From positions 186,001-250,000 of the forward strand of contig JAXLQR010000002.1 in NCBI GenBank assembly GCA_046331545.1: a DNA stretch of 64,000 nucleotides, in the 5' to 3' direction. Below are positions 8,532 to 18,200 of this stretch, in pieces; position 1 is the first letter of the stretch, and the number at the start of each line of letters is the position of its first letter. This DNA comes from JADJVL01 sp046331545. GTDB taxonomy: Bacteria > Acidobacteriota > Holophagae > Holophagales > Holophagaceae. Position numbers and translations under genes: made by a program. The notes under the pieces were generated by a model. The model had not been told where the DNA came from. It searched no databases and worked only from the letters and a program-made list of their open reading frames with translations.

Positions 8532-9875
8532 TCAGGGCCGCGACGGCGGCGGGAGCGCGGGGCCCTCCGCGCCCGCCGGCAGGTCCACCCAGAAGGTCGC
8601 GCCGGCGCCGGGCCGGCTCTCGAAGCCCACCTCGCCGCCCATGAGCCGGGCGAGGTGCTTCACGATGGCGAGGCCGAGCCCGGTGCCGGGGACGCTGCGC
8701 ACGGAGGCGCTGCGGAAGAAGCGCTCGAAGACCTTGGCCTGGTCCTCCAGGGCGATGCCCGGCCCCTGGTCGCGGACCTCCCAGCGCTGGCGGCCTCCCT
8801 CCAGGGCGAAGGCCAGGGCCACCTCCCGGCCCGGCGGGCTGAACTTGAGGCCGTTGGAGACCAGGTTGGCCAGGAGCTGGTGGAGCCGCAGGCCGTCCAC
8901 GCGGACCACCGTGGCCTCGGTCCCCGGGGCCAGGTCCGCGTGGAGGCGGAGGCTCTTCTGCCGCGCGTGGGGCGCGAACTCCTCCAGCAGGTCCTTCGCG
9001 AAGGCCCCCACCTCGACCGGTCCGGGATTGAGGCGCAGGGCCCCGCTCTCGATGCGGCTCAGCTCCGAGATGTCGTCCAGCAGCAGGGTCATGCGCTCCA
9101 CCGCGCGCTGGAGGAGGGCGATGTCGGCGTCCTGCACCCCGGACTGGGTGCGCTCCGCCTGGAGGTTGTCCGTGGCGATGCGCAGGCTGGTGAGGGGCGT
9201 CTTCAGCTCGTGGCTGAGGTTCGAGATGAAGCGCTGCCGCGTGTTCTCCAGGGCCTCCTGGCGGCTCACGTCGTCGAGGGTGAGGAGGAGGCTGCCCGCG
9301 GCCCCGCTGCGGAAGGGCAGGCCGCGGATGCGCAGGATCCGGTGGCCTCGCTCGAGGGTCCACTCCACGGCCTCCCCGGCCTGGGCGGCGGCGAGCTGGC
9401 GCCGCGCCTCGGGCTCCCGGAACAGGCTCTCCGCGGAGGCCCCCTTCACCAGGGCCGCGCCCCGGCCCAGCAGCGCCTCGGCGGCGGGATTGTAGAGGCG
9501 CAGGGACCGGTCCGGCCCGAACAGGAGCACCCCCTCCTGGAGGCGGGCGAGGATCCCTTTGCGGAGGGCGTCCTCAGCTTCGCGGAGTTCCCGCAGGCTC
9601 AGGTTCTCCCGCTCCAGGTCGGCCCAGAGCCGCGGCAGCTCCTCGAGGCTGACCGGGGAGCGGTCGGAGGAGCGGTCGGTGGCCCGGACGGGCACCACGA
9701 GCCAGCGGATCAGCCAGCGCGCGGCCATCAGCAGGATCAGGAAGGTCAGGGCCAGCACTGAGATCCGGAGGGAGCCCGGCACCCCCCGGTGCATCCACGC
9801 CGAAGCCCCCAGGCCCAGCAGGAACGCTCCCAGCAGGGCGAGCAGCGCGCGCAGGTGGTTCCGGAGCCAGGGCAT
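8532..9875 (-). CDS. PhoR-type sensor histidine kinase
   Basis: 447 residues from ATG 9875 (a start at 9905 is possible and would add ten). Two N-terminal membrane segments (about 10-28 and 38-58) are followed by a PAS-like region (about 105-200), a HisKA domain with FISNLSHELKTPLTSLR (phospho-acceptor His near residue 222) and an ATPase domain with LVSNGLKFSP, RDQGPGI and GTGLGLAIVKHL. This layout, short periplasmic loop plus PAS plus HisKA, is that of PhoR. It is divergent from the DUF47-pit phosphate transport pair and lies near pst-phoU, which supports a phosphate-sensing role. It could partner the regulator at 4743. Confidence 0.85.
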   Translation of the reverse strand: MPWLRNHLRALLALLGAFLLGLGASAWMHRGVPGSLRISVLALTFLILLMAARWLIRWLVVPVRATDRSSDRSPVSLEELPRLWADLERENLSLRELREAEDALRKGILARLQEGVLLFGPDRSLRLYNPAAEALLGRGAALVKGASAESLFREPEARRQLAAAQAGEAVEWTLERGHRILRIRGLPFRSGAAGSLLLTLDDVSRQEALENTRQRFISNLSHELKTPLTSLRIATDNLQAERTQSGVQDADIALLQRAVERMTLLLDDISELSRIESGALRLNPGPVEVGAFAKDLLEEFAPHARQKSLRLHADLAPGTEATVVRVDGLRLHQLLANLVSNGLKFSPPGREVALAFALEGGRQRWEVRDQGPGIALEDQAKVFERFFRSASVRSVPGTGLGLAIVKHLARLMGGEVGFESRPGAGATFWVDLPAGAEGPALPPPSRP

Positions 9876-9913
9876 CCCCCGATTGTGGAGCAAGGCGGCC
9901 GCCATCCGCCCCT

Positions 9914-9929
9914 GTTACACGGAGTTCAC
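9914..9929. promoter_or_regulatory. Pho-box-like direct repeat, site 1
   Basis: On the plus strand GTTACA (9914-9919) is followed four bases later by GTTCAC (9924-9929), a direct repeat with a 10-base period. It lies in the 139-base region between the divergent kinase and DUF47-pit genes. E. coli Pho boxes are direct repeats of CTGTCAT-like heptamers with an 11-base period, so the resemblance is partial. Role as a PhoB-type binding site is inferred from the sequence type and the two phosphate genes that share the region. Confidence 0.4.
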
Positions 9930-9959
9930 AGGCCCAGGGCGCCTTCCGGGAGCCGAGTT

Positions 9960-9975
9960 GTTGCAGAATGTTCAC
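9960..9975. promoter_or_regulatory. Pho-box-like direct repeat, site 2
   Basis: A second copy of the pattern: GTTGCA (9960-9965), four bases, GTTCAC (9970-9975), in the same orientation and 46 bases from site 1. The second half-site is identical in both copies. It ends 39 bases before the ATG of the DUF47 gene, a place consistent with activation of the pit operon. Confidence 0.4.
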
Positions 9976-10014
9976 AGAGGCGAGATCGCGAGTTTCGCCC
10001 CACCTGGAGCTTCC

Positions 10015-10662
10015 ATGTCCCTGAACGCCCTCCTGAAATGGCTGAAGCCCCGGGAAATGGTCTTCTTCGACTTGATGGAAGGCGCCACGACGAACCTGTT
10101 CGCGGCCGCCCAGCTCCTGGACCGGGAGCTGCGCACCGAGGATCCCAGCCGCTTCCCCGAGATGCGCCGGGAGATGAAGGAGTTCGAGCACCGCGGGGAC
10201 GAGCTGACCCACGAGATCATCGATCGCCTCAACCAGGTCTTCGTCACCCCCATCGAGCGGGAGGACATCCTCGCGCTGACCCATGCCATCGACGACGTGC
10301 TCGACCGCCTGGATACCGTCACCGAGCGGCTGGTGCTCTACAGGATCCAGCATCTCAAGCCCGCGCTGATGCAGATCAGCAGCAACCTGGTGGAAGGGAC
10401 CGGCGAGCTGGTCCACCTCATCAAGTCCCTCCGCACCATGTCCGACATCAAGGACATCCGGGCCCGCATCCAGCACTGCCATGTCCTCGAGGGGCAGGCG
10501 GACTCCATCTACCACGCCGCCCTGGCGCAGATCTTCGAGGACCCGCAGGATCCCATCGAACTCATCAAGTGGAAGGAGCTCCTCTCCTTCATGGAGGACG
10601 CCACCGACCGCGTCGAGCTCGTCGCCCAGGTCGTGGGCTCCACCGTCATGAAGAACGCGTGA
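10015..10662 (+). CDS. DUF47-family (PhoU-like) phosphate transport accessory protein
   Basis: 215 residues, all-helical, the usual size of DUF47 (TIGR00153-type) proteins. These accompany PitA-type transporters and are thought to regulate them. Characteristic stretches are REMVFFDLMEGATTNLFAAA, EMRREMKEFEHRGDELTHEI and VFVTPIEREDILALTHAIDD. The ATG at 10015 has GGAG seven bases upstream. The transporter gene starts 10 bases after its stop, so they form an operon, with Pho-box-like sites just upstream of this gene. Confidence 0.93.
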   Translation: MSLNALLKWLKPREMVFFDLMEGATTNLFAAAQLLDRELRTEDPSRFPEMRREMKEFEHRGDELTHEIIDRLNQVFVTPIEREDILALTHAIDDVLDRLDTVTERLVLYRIQHLKPALMQISSNLVEGTGELVHLIKSLRTMSDIKDIRARIQHCHVLEGQADSIYHAALAQIFEDPQDPIELIKWKELLSFMEDATDRVELVAQVVGSTVMKNA

Positions 10663-10672
10663 GGGCTCCGCG

Positions 10673-11668
10673 ATGATCTGGGCGCTTGTCCTCATCGTGG
10701 GCCTCGCTCTGGCCTTCGACTACATCAACGGCTTCCACGACACGGCGAACGCCATCGCCACCGTCGTGAGCACCGGCGTCCTCAGCGCCCGCAACGCGAT
10801 CCTCATGGCCGCGGTGCTCAATTTCGGCGGCGCCCTGCTCGGGACCCAGGTGGCCACCACCATCGCCAAGGGCATCGCCGATTCCAACCTCGTCGTCCCC
10901 GCAGTCCTCGTGGCCGCCCTGCTGGCCGCGATCCTCTGGAACCTCATCACCTGGTGGTTCGGCATCCCGAGCTCCTCCAGCCACGCCCTGGTGGGAGGTC
11001 TCGCGGGGGCGGTGGTCGCCCACGCGGGCCTCGGCGCGCTCCAGACCAAGAAGCTGGAGGAGGTGGGCACCTTCCTGATCGTGTCGCCGGTGGTGGGCTT
11101 CATCATCGGGATGATCCTGATCATCGGAATCCTCTGGATCGTGCGGCGGATGCCCGGGCAGAGGGTCAACTTCGCGTTCCGCAAGCTCCAGCTCCTCAGC
11201 GCCGGCGCCATGGCGTTCACCCACGGCACCAACGACGCCCAGAAGGCCATGGGGATCATCGCGCTCGCCCTGATCACCTTCGGCAAGCTCGCGGCCCACG
11301 GGACGAAGGTGGACGTGCCCATCTGGGTGAAGCTCGCGTGCGCGGCCGCCATGGGCCTGGGCACCATGTCCGGGGGCTGGAAGATCATCCGGACCATGGG
11401 CTCGAAGATCGTGAAGCTCCGCCCCATCCACGGGTTCGCCGCCGAGACCAGCGCCGCCATCGTGCTCTTCACCACGGCCCACTTCGGCATCCCCGTCAGC
11501 ACCACCCACGTCATCAGCGGGGCCATCATGGGCGTGGGCGCCTCGATGAACGTGTCGGCGGTGCGCTGGGGCGTGGCCGGCAACATCCTCGTGGCCTGGG
11601 TGCTCACGATCCCCCTCAGCGCCCTGTTCGCCGCCGGGATCCTGAGGCTCGTCGCACCCTATTTCTAG
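10673..11668 (+). CDS. pit: Low-affinity inorganic phosphate transporter (Pit family)
   Basis: 331-residue integral membrane protein with about ten hydrophobic segments. The two inverted-repeat signatures of the PiT family are present: DYINGFHDTANAIATVVSTG near the start and AMAFTHGTNDAQKAMGIIAL in the middle. It imports phosphate, usually as a neutral metal-phosphate complex driven by protons. It lies directly behind the DUF47 gene. A small inverted repeat, GCACCC (11654-11659) with GGGTGC (11669-11674), overlaps its stop codon and may help termination before the convergent prfC. Confidence 0.95.
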   Translation: MIWALVLIVGLALAFDYINGFHDTANAIATVVSTGVLSARNAILMAAVLNFGGALLGTQVATTIAKGIADSNLVVPAVLVAALLAAILWNLITWWFGIPSSSSHALVGGLAGAVVAHAGLGALQTKKLEEVGTFLIVSPVVGFIIGMILIIGILWIVRRMPGQRVNFAFRKLQLLSAGAMAFTHGTNDAQKAMGIIALALITFGKLAAHGTKVDVPIWVKLACAAAMGLGTMSGGWKIIRTMGSKIVKLRPIHGFAAETSAAIVLFTTAHFGIPVSTTHVISGAIMGVGASMNVSAVRWGVAGNILVAWVLTIPLSALFAAGILRLVAPYF

Positions 11669-11704
11669 GGGTGCTTGGCCTCCCCCGGGGAGCGTCTCCG
11701 GCGC

Positions 11705-13273
11705 TTATCTCGGCGGGTGCTCCAGGAACGTGATCGCGGGGTTTTTCTCGGCCGTGGTCCGGCGCTGCCAGTCGTTCTCGAAGAGGATGGCCGGATTCGA
11801 ATCCGCGTCCTCCACCAGCTCGCCCCAGAACCTCGAGGGCTCGGGCCAGCCGCCCTCGAGCCAGCGGGCCATCTGGAAGCTCCTCGGCTCGAGGAGCACG
11901 GGGCAGGCGTACTCGTCCTTGAGGCGGTGCTGGAGCACGTCGAACTGGAGGCGGCCCACGGCGCCGAGGATGGGGAGCGGCGCGCCGCCCTTCGGCCAGA
12001 AGACCTGCACCACGCCCTCCTCGGCGATCTGGCCGATGCCCTTGAGGAAGCCCTTGCGGGCGCCGGGGTCGGCGAGGCGCACGGAGGCGAACTGCTCGGG
12101 GGAGAAGCGGGGCACGGCGTGGAAGTCCACGGGGCCCATCCCGCTCAGCACGTCGCCGATGCGGAACATGCCGGGGTTGATGAGGCCGAGGATGTCGCCG
12201 GGGAAGGCCTCGTCCACGATCTGGCGCTCGCGCCCGAAGAACATGTGGGGGTAGTTGAGCTTGAGGCTCTTCTTCTCGCGGACGTGGAGGGCGTCCATGC
12301 CCCGCTCGAAGTGGCCGCTCACGATTCGGGCGAAGGCCACGCGGTCCCGGTGGGCCTTGTTCATGTTGGCCTGCACCTTGAAGACGAAGGCGGTGAAGGG
12401 CTGTTCCGGCGCCACTTCGCCGCCGCCCGCGAGCGGGCGGGGCCCCGGCGCCGGCGCCAGCTCCAGGAACTCCTCCAGGAACTCCGCCACGCCGAAGTTG
12501 TTCACCGCCGAGCCGAAGAACATCGGCGACTGCTTCCCGGCGAGGAACTCCGCCCGGTCGAAGGCGGGCAGCACGTGGTCCATGAGGTCCACGTCGTCCT
12601 TGAGCTGCTGGAGCTCGGCGGGCGTCAGGAGGGCCGCGATCTCGGGGTCGTCCAGGCCGCCCTGCCCGGCCACGCGGGCCTTCTGGCCGGCCTTGGCCCG
12701 CTCGAAGACCTGGATCTGGCCGGTGGCGCGCACGTAGACGCCCTTGAAGTCGGGCCCCGAGCCGATGGGCCAGGTCATGGGCACGGCGTGGAGGCCGAAG
12801 AGCTCCTCCACCTCGTCGATGAGCTCCACGGGCTCCCGGCCCGGGCGGTCCAGCTTGTTGACGAAGGTGAAGATGGGCAGCCGCCGCTCCGAGGCGACGC
12901 GGAAGAGCTTCTTGGTCTGCTCCTCCACGCCCTTGGCGCAGTCCAGGAGCATGACGACACTGTCCGCCGCCGTCAGCGCGCGGTAGGTGTCCTCGCTGAA
13001 GTCCTGGTGGCCCGGCGTATCCAGCAGGTTGATGGCGTGGCCCTTGTAGTCGAACTGCATGGCCGCCGACGTCACCGAGATCCCGCGCTCCTGCTCGATG
13101 GCCATCCAGTCCGACTGCGCATGCCCCGACCCCTCCCGCCCCTTCACCGAGCCCGCCCGGTCGATGGCGCCCCCGTAGAGGAGGAGCTTCTCCGTCAGCG
13201 TGGTCTTGCCGGCGTCGGGGTGGGAGATGATCGCGAACGTGCGGCGGCGGGCGATTTCGGCGGCGAGGGTCAT
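11705..13273 (-). CDS. prfC: Peptide chain release factor 3
   Basis: 522 residues, close to the 529 of E. coli RF3. It is the GTPase that recycles RF1 and RF2 from the ribosome after termination. The GTP-binding motifs are all visible: ISHPDAGKTT (G1), LLDTPGHQDFSEDTYR (G3) and VNKLDRPGREP (G4). RF3-specific stretches include DWMAIEQERGISVTSAAMQF and VGRLQFDVLQHRLKDEY near the C-terminus. The ATG at 13273 follows a GC-rich hairpin. It appears to be a single-gene unit, convergent with pit. Confidence 0.97.
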   Translation of the reverse strand: MTLAAEIARRRTFAIISHPDAGKTTLTEKLLLYGGAIDRAGSVKGREGSGHAQSDWMAIEQERGISVTSAAMQFDYKGHAINLLDTPGHQDFSEDTYRALTAADSVVMLLDCAKGVEEQTKKLFRVASERRLPIFTFVNKLDRPGREPVELIDEVEELFGLHAVPMTWPIGSGPDFKGVYVRATGQIQVFERAKAGQKARVAGQGGLDDPEIAALLTPAELQQLKDDVDLMDHVLPAFDRAEFLAGKQSPMFFGSAVNNFGVAEFLEEFLELAPAPGPRPLAGGGEVAPEQPFTAFVFKVQANMNKAHRDRVAFARIVSGHFERGMDALHVREKKSLKLNYPHMFFGRERQIVDEAFPGDILGLINPGMFRIGDVLSGMGPVDFHAVPRFSPEQFASVRLADPGARKGFLKGIGQIAEEGVVQVFWPKGGAPLPILGAVGRLQFDVLQHRLKDEYACPVLLEPRSFQMARWLEGGWPEPSRFWGELVEDADSNPAILFENDWQRRTTAEKNPAITFLEHPPR

Positions 13274-13291
13274 GGGCGTCCGGCAAAAGGA

Positions 13292-13311
13292 AACGGCCCC
13301 GGGGGGCCGTT
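13292..13311 (-). terminator. GC-rich hairpin before prfC
   Basis: AACGGCCCC (13292-13300) pairs with GGGGCCGTT (13303-13311). On the minus strand the stem is followed by TTTCCTTTT, as in an intrinsic terminator. It lies 105 bases beyond the lipoprotein gene and 19 bases before the prfC start, so it most likely ends the transcript of the giant gene and lipoprotein. It could also act in the prfC leader. Confidence 0.6.
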
Positions 13312-13319
13312 AGCTTTCA

Positions 13320-15240
13320 GAGTAGCTAGGGTTTAAGGGGTAGGTCAGGAATACGTCGAGAAAATTTTTGCGTGGTATCGCAAACGGGATCGCGCGTCCA
13401 TTGGATCGAGACAATCTAAGCCGAGTAAGTATATCGCCCTTCAATTGAAGCCAAGAACCGGATCAAAGCGATATTAATTCCATCATCGGACAAGGGTCCT
13501 GACCTCTCAGTCATCACTGAAATTGATGGCGTTGTCGAAACATAAGGGCTTGTTAGCAGCTGGATTGATAAAGGCTTTTTCAATAAATTCTGGAAAATGA
13601 TCCATTTTTTTGTTCCCTTTGTTACCAATTTGGCGAATCCAATAACTGTATAATCACTTGAATGCGTAGGGTTCGGATTAAAACAAATTCTGAACGTAGA
13701 ACCTATATTCTCCCATTCAGCCTTTATGTTTCCTCCGGAAATAAAACAATTTTCCATCTCGCTTGGTATCTCATTGTCGAGCGTCATCAATACACCATTA
13801 AGTTCCCCTCGATTATTGTTTTCCGTATCCCAATATAATAAATCAGTAATAAATCTCTCTCTGCTGCCTCCGCTTCCAATAATGCATTGCTGAAGAATAA
13901 TTCCAGATAATGGAGATACTGGAGTCTTATTTGAAATCTTAATTGCGCTTAAATTCACATCAGGGCGAGCGATACTAATGGCCTCTGCAAATTCTGCGGA
14001 ATAGAAATGAGGTTGTTGTCTGAGTTCGGGTAGTGACCGAGCTCCTGCCGGATCTACTCGGATTATCTGAGATTGTAAAGAATTACACCCAATAAAAAGA
14101 ACCATTGCTGGGAATATCTTTGAAGCTCGATTAATCATGGTTGCCTCCTACTGATGAAAGAACGTAAATCCGCTGTTAGTAAGTCCGTAAGTTGCCACGC
14201 GGCTCCGGAATTCAATTTCAATATTACTATAGTTTAAATCTCCTTTTTCAGCTATAATATTCCCGAGCAATCGCGCTAGATAATCAATATTAAAAGCATT
14301 TTCAAAAGCTAATATCAGAGGCTTTCTCCCTTTCGTTACAGATTTTACAATAGGTTGCCATTGACGATATGCTTTTGCTGACCAGCAAAATCCCAATATT
14401 ATTACATCGGCTTTAATTTCTGAGATCCCAATAGGCGAATTAGGTCCCGGTAGCGGTAGAAATGGAATATCTTCACTCATCTCTATTAATCCAAGATCTG
14501 GGTCAATAAATTTGATGGGCAATTTATACTTTAATCCATCAGGACCGCCATCTTCGGGGTTAGTAGCGATTCCAAAATAAGCTGGATTTAATTTTGCCGT
14601 TCTTTGAGTCAAAACTAAATTGCCATCACTATCTCTGATTTGAACCTGGTATGGATAATCCTGCTTAAATCCCAAACTATATCCATGATTGATTAAAATT
14701 TGAAAAGGCACTCCAGAAGCATTTAACTGATTGAATATTTGTGGTTGAAAATATGAGTTCTGAATTACGGGATGATCCGCAAAAGCTGAAAGAAATTTCA
14801 ATCCTAATGCAAATTTTGAAGCTGTTCCTGCTCCACCACCAGCATTACTAGCATATAATCCAAATTTGAGTGTTTTATAGGTTGCAAGTTTGGGCTGCTG
14901 TCCAATGCTATTATTATTTTCTTGTATTCCTTGCAGCTTGGAAGAGCCCACGCTATTCGTATCTAATCCAAGACCAGAAATAAACAGATCATGATTACTC
15001 ATAAGAACAAGTTTTGGCCAGGATATACCAGTCTGCATCGTCTCGACAATTGTGAAGCGACCAGTTTCAGGATCGTATTCTTCGATTGTGACGGGGAGAT
15101 TTATATTCCCATCACCGTTCGCTTGTTCACCCCCAATTACAAGTACCTTACCAGTCGGTAACAAGGCTGCAGCGTGAGCACCTCTAGCATCATGTAGGCT
15201 CCCTGTAGGAATAAACGTCCCTGAGACGGGGTCAAAAATC
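13320..15240. other. AT-rich island spanning a gene boundary
   Basis: Base composition drops sharply here. The 60-base line starting at 14221 has 20 G+C, whereas the line at 15301 has 42. The island covers the lipoprotein gene, the short gap and the last ~1.1 kb of the giant gene. Its left edge is in the non-coding stretch before prfC and its right edge is inside the third kelch block of the giant gene. Codon choice changes with it (many AAT, ATT, TTA and AAA codons). I see no integrase, insertion sequence or attachment repeat at either edge. Acquisition by recombination is the likely explanation. Confidence 0.8.
13416..14138 (-). CDS. Putative lipoprotein, AT-rich, partner of the giant gene
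   Basis: 240 residues; no family recognised. The N-terminus MINRASKIFPAMVLFIGC looks like a lipoprotein signal with the modified Cys at residue 18 (the -3 Phe is unusual). The rest is soluble and beta-rich in appearance. The ATG has a strong ribosome site (AGGAGG) that overlaps the stop codon of the giant gene nine bases upstream, so translation is probably coupled. It shares the low GC of the last part of the giant gene and has no relation to the rest of the neighbourhood. An immunity or accessory role for the upstream C-terminal domain is a hypothesis from gene order and composition only. Confidence 0.75.
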   Translation of the reverse strand: MINRASKIFPAMVLFIGCNSLQSQIIRVDPAGARSLPELRQQPHFYSAEFAEAISIARPDVNLSAIKISNKTPVSPLSGIILQQCIIGSGGSRERFITDLLYWDTENNNRGELNGVLMTLDNEIPSEMENCFISGGNIKAEWENIGSTFRICFNPNPTHSSDYTVIGFAKLVTKGTKKWIIFQNLLKKPLSIQLLTSPYVSTTPSISVMTERSGPLSDDGINIALIRFLASIEGRYTYSA

Positions 15241-18200
15241 TCCGCCGTGGCGGTTGTCGTCTCCTTGGTGTGGGGATCGAACAGGTTGGTCGCCGGATCC
15301 CTCACCGTCGGCGTCGCGTCGAAGGTGACGCTCTGGAAGCCGCCCACGATGAGCACGCGGCCGTCGGCGAGCTTGGTCATGGTGTGGTAGGACCTGGGGC
15401 TGGTCATGGGCGGCAGGGGGCTGAGCCCGCTGGCGCTGTAGAGCTTCGCGTCGTTCCGGATGCAGGCCGTGTAGGGGTAGGCTCCCGCGGTCTCGCCGTA
15501 GGGCTGCTTCACGGCGCCGGTGCAGGGATCGATGGGATCCGCCACGGGCGGGACGTGGCCGCCGGTGATGAGGACCCGGCCGTCGTCCAGGGTGACGGCG
15601 GTCTGGCCGGGGAAGGTCTCGAAGGTGTCGGGCGTGGGCGTCCAGGGATCGTCGGGCGAACCCGCGTTCCAGTTGCCCAGGTCGAAGGTGTTCGTCGCGG
15701 GGTCGAACACGTCGGAGCGGCGCAGGCGCTGGTAGGCGGTGATGACGTGCCCGTTGTAGACGCTGGTGGGGTAGTTGTCGCCGACGATGAGGATCTTGCC
15801 ATCGCCCAGCCTCACCGCCGTCCCTGAGGGGTGCGAGCCCCGCATCTGGCCGAAGGCCGGATTGGTGTAGGTGGTGGCGGTGGGCACGGGCAGGGCCTGG
15901 AAGCTGTTCGTTGCCGGATCATAGACCGCGGCCTGCCGCCATTGATAGTCAGGGCCCGAAATGCCGCCGGAGGGATCCTGCGTCGGCGCGAAGCCGCCGG
16001 AGAGCAGCACCCGACCGTCATCGAGCAGCTGGGCCGAGTGGTAGGCCATGCCCACCAGCGCGTTCGAGACCTCCGTGAAGGCCCCGGTGGCCGGGTCGTA
16101 GACGCGTCCGGTGCCCGTGGGCACCCCGGCGGCATTGCTGCCGCCCGCGATCAGGATCCGGCCGTCCTGCAGCGCCGTCACCGAATAGCCCCGCACCGGC
16201 ATGTTGGCCGGCATCGTGGCGATGGGCGTCACGGAGGACACCACGGTGATCACCGCGGAGCCGTTCAGCGTCGCGTCCACCGTGCTGGCCGCCACCACCC
16301 GGTAGGTGCCGGGACGGCTGGCGATGAAGACGCCATCGCTTCCGATGCTGGCGTCCGCCGGGCTGTTCTCGATGCGCCAGGTCACGCTCTGGTCGTCCAG
16401 CCCCGCCACCGTGGCGGAGAGTGCCTGGTAGGTGCCGGCCGGGATCTGGGCGCGGTCCGGCGCGACCGTCACGCCCCGGTCCGTGGGCGCCGGATCCCCG
16501 TCCCCGCCGCCTCCGCCGCTGGAGGCCACGGTGATCGTGGCCGTCGCCACCCGCGCGGGGTCTGCGGGGTCCGTGGCGGTGACATGATAGGTGCCCGCCT
16601 GGCCCGGCGCCTCGTACATGCCCGCCGCCGTGACCAGGCCGCCGTTGGCTTCCTGGACGGTCCACGTCGCGTTGGTCATTGGGACGCCCTGGCTGTCCAG
16701 GGCCTCCAGGAACATGGACTGGTAGAGGCCCAGCGTCGCCGCCGACGGGAGGATCGCCATCGGCGGAGGCGACGGCGGCGCCGCCGTCACCGTGATCGTG
16801 CCCTGGGCGGCCAGCCCGGCATGGGCGCCACGGCCCCGCAGCGAGACCGTGTAGGTGCCCGGGTTCGCCGGGGCCGTGAAGCAGGCCGAGGCTCCGGTGG
16901 ACTCCAGGGCCAGCTGGCCGCCGTCGGCGGACCAGTCCAGGCCCGTCTGCGGGTCCGCCACGGTGTATTCCGAGCCCAGGAAGATCCGCTGTCCGGCCGA
17001 AAGGATCGCGCCCTGCGGAATGGCATTGAGCCACGGCGTGCTGGCCCCCGCCGCCGTCACCACCACCGTGGCGCTCAGGTTCACGTCCGGATTGGCCGAG
17101 CTGGCGGCGGTCACGGCGTAGGTGCCGGGCACGAGGGGCGCCGCGTAGTAGGCGTAGCGGCCCTTGGGCACCAGGAGGCCGCCGGTGCAGGACCAGACGA
17201 TGCCCTGGTCGGGGCTGCCCGTGACCTGGATCGTCGCGGTGAAGGTGCGGGCGCCGCCCGGCGCCAGGCTGGCATAGGTCGGCTGCAGGTTCAGGGAGAC
17301 CTCGGGCGCGGAAACCGTCACCACCGCGCTCGCCGTCTTCGTCGGATCATCCACGCTCGCCACCGTCACCGTGTAGGTCCCCGGCGTCGCGGGCGCGGTG
17401 TAGAGGCCGCCCTGGGTGATGGTGCCGCCGGTGGCGGACCAGACGCGCCGCGTGGTGGGGCTGAGGCTGAAGCCGAACTGGTACGTCTGCCCCACGAACA
17501 TCTGCGCCGCGCTGGGCGTGATGCCGATGCTCACGGGGCCCTGCACCACGTTCACGGTGAGGACGGCGCTGGTGGCCCCGCCCGCCGGGTTGGTGGCGCT
17601 GAGCTGGTACTGGGTGGTGGTCAAGGGCCGCGGCGCGAAGCCCGCGAGGCCCGTGACGTCCTGGGGCGAGCTGTCGGCGTAGAGCGTCTGCTGGTAGGCC
17701 CCCAGCACCGTCCAGGCGAGGTTCACCGGCGCGCCCGCGAGGACCACCGTCGTGTCCGCCGTGAAGGCGGTGATCTTCGGCGTGGGGATGGAGCCCCCCG
17801 TGCTGCTCACCACCACCGTGGCGGTGGCCGTGATCTCGGGGTTCGCCACGCTGGCCGCGGTCACCGTGTAGGTGCCCACCGCCGCCGGCGCCGTGTAGGT
17901 GCCGTCCGCGGCGATGCTGCCGCCGCTGGCGGACCAGGTCACCGCCGGGTTGCCGGCCCCCACCACGCTGGCGTTGAAGCGCTGCGTGGCGCTCGGCCGG
18001 AGCTGGATGAGGCTCGGGGCGATGGAGACTTCGACGTCCTGGACCACGTCCACCGTCGCCACCGCGGCGAAGGCCCCGTTCAGCGTGGACGTCGCCACCA
18101 CGTGGTAGGTGCCCGCGGCCAGGGGCGCCGTGAAGACGCCCTGGGGGCTGACGGACCCGACGCCCTCCTGCACAGACCAGGTGAAACCCGTGTTGCCCAG

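Noticed and set aside
11780..11800. GGATTCGAATCC resembling a tRNA T-loop
   Set aside because: It lies inside prfC coding sequence and no matching acceptor or anticodon arms surround it.
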